The translations under genes and the position numbers were made by a program. This document shows positions 63,579 through 64,000 of a DNA stretch of 64,000 nucleotides, piece by piece; position 1 is the stretch's first letter; every line of letters begins with the position of its first letter. This stretch comes from Streptococcus mitis (lineage in GTDB: Bacteria > Bacillota > Bacilli > Lactobacillales > Streptococcaceae), in contig NZ_CP012646.1 of the NCBI RefSeq assembly GCF_001281025.1, forward strand, positions 277,001 through 341,000, read 5' to 3'. The notes under the pieces were generated by a model. It was not told where the DNA came from. It saw nothing but the letters and a program-made list of their open reading frames with translations, and did not search any database.

Positions 63579-63604
63579 AAAAGGTAGCCCACCAGCTACC
63601 TTTT
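63579..63604. terminator. bidirectional terminator between the YeiH gene and the CoA-binding gene
   Basis: AAAAGGTAGC and GCTACCTTTT, perfect 10-bp stem, 6-base loop, T runs on both strands between convergent genes. Confidence 0.85.
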
Positions 63605-63606
63605 TC

Positions 63607-64000
63607 TTATGCTTCCTCAATCAAGCGTGTATGTTCTCTCTTGATGCAACGATTCATCACAATATCATCGCATCCACCAGCACGCAAGATTTCTTCCGCC
63701 TCTAGACTTTCAAGTCCCAGCTGTGCCCAAAAAATATTAGCATCAGCTTTGAGAAAATCACGCGCCACATCAGGCAAAAACTCGCTGCGACGGTAAACAT
63801 TGACAATATCTACAGGAAAAGGAATCTCCGCTAGGCTAGCATAAGCCTTTTCACCCAAGATTTCGCCACCCGCCGCCTTGGGATTGACTGGGATGATTTT
63901 ATAACCCCGAGCCTGCATTTCCTTGGTCACTCGATTGCTAGTTGTTTCCTCACGGTCAGACAAGCCCACCACAGCAAGGGTTTTACTCGTTGCGAGATAC
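63607..64000 (-). CDS. CoA-binding domain protein, partial (5' end outside window)
   Basis: C-terminal part only: the frame is open to the window edge (LATSKTLAVVGLSDREETTS), so the true start lies beyond 64000. Rossmann-type CoA-binding domain (YKIIPVNPKAAGGEILGEKA, VDIVNVYRRSEFLPDVARDF, NIFWAQLGLESLEAEEI). Family of succinyl-CoA synthetase alpha-like small proteins (YccU type); function unknown. Confidence 0.88.
   Translation of the reverse strand, partial: YLATSKTLAVVGLSDREETTSNRVTKEMQARGYKIIPVNPKAAGGEILGEKAYASLAEIPFPVDIVNVYRRSEFLPDVARDFLKADANIFWAQLGLESLEAEEILRAGGCDDIVMNRCIKREHTRLIEEA

Overview
The window reads as chromosome of a mitis-group Streptococcus, close to S. pneumoniae. Supporting signs are comA/comB, a SaeRS (TCS08)-PavB locus, choline-binding proteins, RUP repeats, a ComE box and the pneumococcal gene order from a CoA-binding gene to rpsD. 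Relative to the order I remember for S. pneumoniae TIGR4 (about SP_0033 to SP_0085, here reversed), strH is missing between bgaR and purB, no zmpC is present, and several cassettes look strain specific. S. mitis, or an atypical pneumococcus or S. pseudopneumoniae, is the best guess. Nearly all genes are on the minus strand; only bgaR, an rgg-type regulator and the last membrane protein gene are on the plus strand.

Layout from low to high coordinate: rpsD with its own promoter and a 150-nt leader; saeR-saeS; the sortase-anchored fibronectin-binding type adhesin PavB; a family 2 glycosyltransferase; trkH-cabP potassium uptake; a nucleoside phosphorylase; a frameshifted acetyltransferase; a catE-like dioxygenase; a 1001-residue LPxTG surface protein; a glycosylation cassette (GT4, GT52-like sialyltransferase, CMP-sialate synthetase, and a second GT4 gene broken by a nonsense codon and a frameshift) preceded by a riboswitch-like attenuator; a CAP-domain choline-binding protein; galM and the bgaC-PTS(IIB,IIC,IID,IIA)-agaS operon with divergent bgaR.

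Then comes purine biosynthesis: purB, purK, purE, purD, purH, purN, purM, purF, purL and purC. Three gene groups are interleaved: a nucleotidyltransferase plus DUF262 pair and a 75-aa conserved gene between purB and purK, and an acetyltransferase plus a 124-aa unknown between purH and purN. Upstream lie comB-comA, driven by a ComE box that a RUP element separates from the comA start. Next is an apparent bacteriocin cassette: two double-glycine peptides, three small membrane proteins, a 16-codon hydrophobic peptide gene, and a LytTR/HPK10 two-component system. Three paralogous choline-binding proteins surround an Rgg-like regulator. The window closes with acpP-plsX-recO-araT, a YeiH-family membrane protein and a partial CoA-binding gene.

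How the parts work together: BgaC, the mannose-family PTS, AgaS and GalM form a galactoside/amino-sugar utilisation unit under a cre site and BgaR. The pur genes make IMP and AMP from PRPP. ComAB is a double-glycine peptidase-exporter and sits beside two double-glycine bacteriocin peptides with no exporter of their own. The most interesting unexplained parts are the bacteriocin/short peptide/TCS cassette, the CMP-sugar glycosylation cassette and its attenuator, and the nucleotidyltransferase-DUF262 pair.
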